This document shows positions 63,029 through 64,000 of a stretch of DNA of 64,000 bases, piece by piece. The first letter of the stretch is position 1. Each line of letters begins with the position of its first letter. The position numbers were made by a program, and so were the translations under genes. Under the pieces are notes generated by a model. That model made no database searches, was not told where the DNA came from, and saw only the letters and a program-made list of their open reading frames with translations. The stretch spans positions 1 through 64,000 of the forward strand of contig JAWKPW010000019.1 in the NCBI GenBank assembly GCA_041390465.1, given 5' to 3'. The DNA is from JAABRU01 sp041390465 (GTDB lineage: Bacteria; Desulfobacterota; Desulfobacteria; Desulfobacterales; Desulfococcaceae).

Positions 63029-63679
63029 TCAGCAGGTTTGAACTTCTGAAGTCAAACAGGCAGGTTCAGAAGGAGAAAAAACCGGGTTGTGAAAACCGTC
63101 TGTGTTTCCCTGTTTGAGACCGCTGATAATGAAATGTTCATAAATGGTGGCAATCTCATCCACGCTCAGCCGACCTTTGGACTTGTACCATGCAGCTCCC
63201 GCCGTGCACAAAGTCAGAATGGCATAGGAGAGAATTTTCACATCCCCGGCTGAAAACACTCCTTCCTGGATCCCGTTTTGAATGATATTCTGAAAAATCT
63301 GCTCATATTTATCCCTTTTCTGCACAATTACCTGGAGATGCTCCTGTGTCAGGCCCCGCAGTTCACTGTTTGCAATGAAATTTTCCTTTTGCCGTTCCAG
63401 ATGGAAGCGGACATGCGTATGCACCGCCATGCGCATCTTTGCTTCCGTATCCCTGCCTTTGGCAATGCCGGTTTTCAGACAGGCTGTCAAATCTTCCATG
63501 GTTGTTTTCTGGATACTGAACAGCAGTTCCTCCTTGCTGGCATAGTGATAATAGATGCTGGCCTTCTGAATGCCGCTTCCACGGGCAATATCGCTGATGC
63601 TGGTGGCAAAATACCCTTTTTGGAAAAACAGATCAATGGCAACGGATTTGATGGTTTCTTTCATATTGCCCGCAGTCAT
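63029..63679 (-). CDS. TetR/AcrR-family transcriptional regulator
   Basis: 216 residues. An N-terminal HTH (about 10-55) has ISDIARGSGIQKASIYYHYA and ASKEELL; the C-terminal half is a helical ligand domain. The ATG at 63679 follows AAAGGAG; a longer frame to 63706 is less likely. The CCGACCGGTCG palindrome 58 bases upstream of the start is a likely self-operator. It resembles repressors of fatty-acid or acyl-CoA pathways, but no target gene lies in the window. Confidence 0.92.
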   Translation of the reverse strand: MTAGNMKETIKSVAIDLFFQKGYFATSISDIARGSGIQKASIYYHYASKEELLFSIQKTTMEDLTACLKTGIAKGRDTEAKMRMAVHTHVRFHLERQKENFIANSELRGLTQEHLQVIVQKRDKYEQIFQNIIQNGIQEGVFSAGDVKILSYAILTLCTAGAAWYKSKGRLSVDEIATIYEHFIISGLKQGNTDGFHNPVFSPSEPACLTSEVQTC

Positions 63680-63736
63680 AACATTCTCCTTTGTACAGAT
63701 TTTCACTTTCGGGGCAGCATAATAATCGGAAAATTT

Positions 63737-63754
63737 CTACCGACCGGTCGTTAG
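63737..63754 (-). promoter_or_regulatory. Probable TetR operator CTACCGACCGGTCGTTAG
   Basis: An almost perfect palindrome with a CGACCGGTCG core lies in the promoter region of the tetR gene and matches the symmetric sites that TetR dimers bind. Confidence 0.7.
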
Positions 63755-63870
63755 TCAGCAGTTTATTTCATGTATTACGCTGTTTGTCAAGTTGAAAAAA
63801 TGGGAAGGAGAAGCATATGGGGAAGTCGACACGCCCGTGTCTCTGAAAAACAGTCTTATACTGACCGGAC

Positions 63871-63965
63871 TGTCAAATAAGTTTCTTTGCTCAGGGCAGG
63901 ACAGATTTGACAACTTTTTGAAAGTTGTCAAATCCTGAATGTGAAAGAACTTTTTTGACAGACCA
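63871..63965 (-). repeat. Dispersed intergenic repeat with GACAACTTT hairpin, copy 2
   Basis: The inverted counterpart of 29086-29182, from TGTCAAATAAGTTTCTTTGC to TTTTTTGACAGACCA. It retains the internal hairpin. Confidence 0.75.
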
Positions 63966-63974
63966 TTGAGGATT

Positions 63975-63997
63975 CCAAACTGAAAGTTTGGCACTCC
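63975..63997. repeat. Dispersed hairpin repeat CCAAACTGAAAGTTTGG plus CACTCC
   Basis: The second copy of the 3493-3515 repeat, lying at the window edge. Confidence 0.6.
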
Positions 63998-64000
63998 TTC

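Noticed and set aside
1..64000. rRNA, tRNA or riboswitch genes
   Set aside because: None was recognised by eye; a covariance-model scan would be needed to exclude small RNAs.

Overview
The window reads as chromosome of a mesophilic Desulfobacterota bacterium, most likely Desulfobacterales. The grounds are the DHH-CBS-nucleotidyltransferase fusion, the FlgO-like lipoprotein, giant secreted NHL/caspase-like/dockerin proteins, and very abundant small intergenic repeats. No rRNA or tRNA gene was seen. The genus is an inference.

Layout. 0-4.2 kb: glmM, a broken retropepsin-like gene with a small partner, a BI-1 family membrane protein and a nucleoside deaminase. 4.3-14.9 kb (minus strand): three giant secreted-protein genes wrecked by many indels. 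Two carry NHL propellers plus a caspase/legumain-like peptidase; the third carries pre-peptidase-type domains and a dockerin. 15-27.5 kb: housekeeping genes, namely a CCA/poly(A) polymerase fusion, ppiD, an AMMECR1 protein, PBP1C, and rplU-rpmA-obgE-proB. 27.9-41.5 kb: an envelope block containing a membrane protein with two detached acyl-CoA-ligase C-terminal-like domains, a YfaZ-like outer-membrane protein, a FlgO-like lipoprotein, two TM/coiled-coil proteins, rmuC and a flotillin. Facing it is a VWA-PspA-membrane protein operon, followed by DUF2325 and HD-GYP genes. 42-46.3 kb: a PstS-like protein and a chemoreceptor separated by a ten-unit tandem hairpin array. 47-53.3 kb: aat-clpA-clpS (the N-degron pathway) and secA. 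53.8-58.6 kb: a damaged accessory patch with two serpin remnants, a truncated transposase, an array of seven palindromes, MITE-like elements and a vapBC-type module. 59-64 kb: a broken tetR, queD-queE, waaA and an intact tetR with its probable operator.

How the genes work together. ClpS, ClpA and Aat are three parts of one degradation route. PspA, flotillin, VWA and the neighbouring lipoproteins suggest an envelope-maintenance region. QueD and QueE act in 7-deazaguanine synthesis. L21, L27 and Obg form a classic ribosome-assembly operon.

Caution. Single-base frameshifts occur in secA (an essential gene), tetR, the retropepsin-like gene and many places in the giant repeats. Long stretches elsewhere (15.9-52.5 kb) are intact. 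Some frameshifts may therefore be sequencing or assembly errors, so pseudogene calls are conditional. Non-coding DNA is rich in short repeats, at least eight families, several with terminal inverted repeats.
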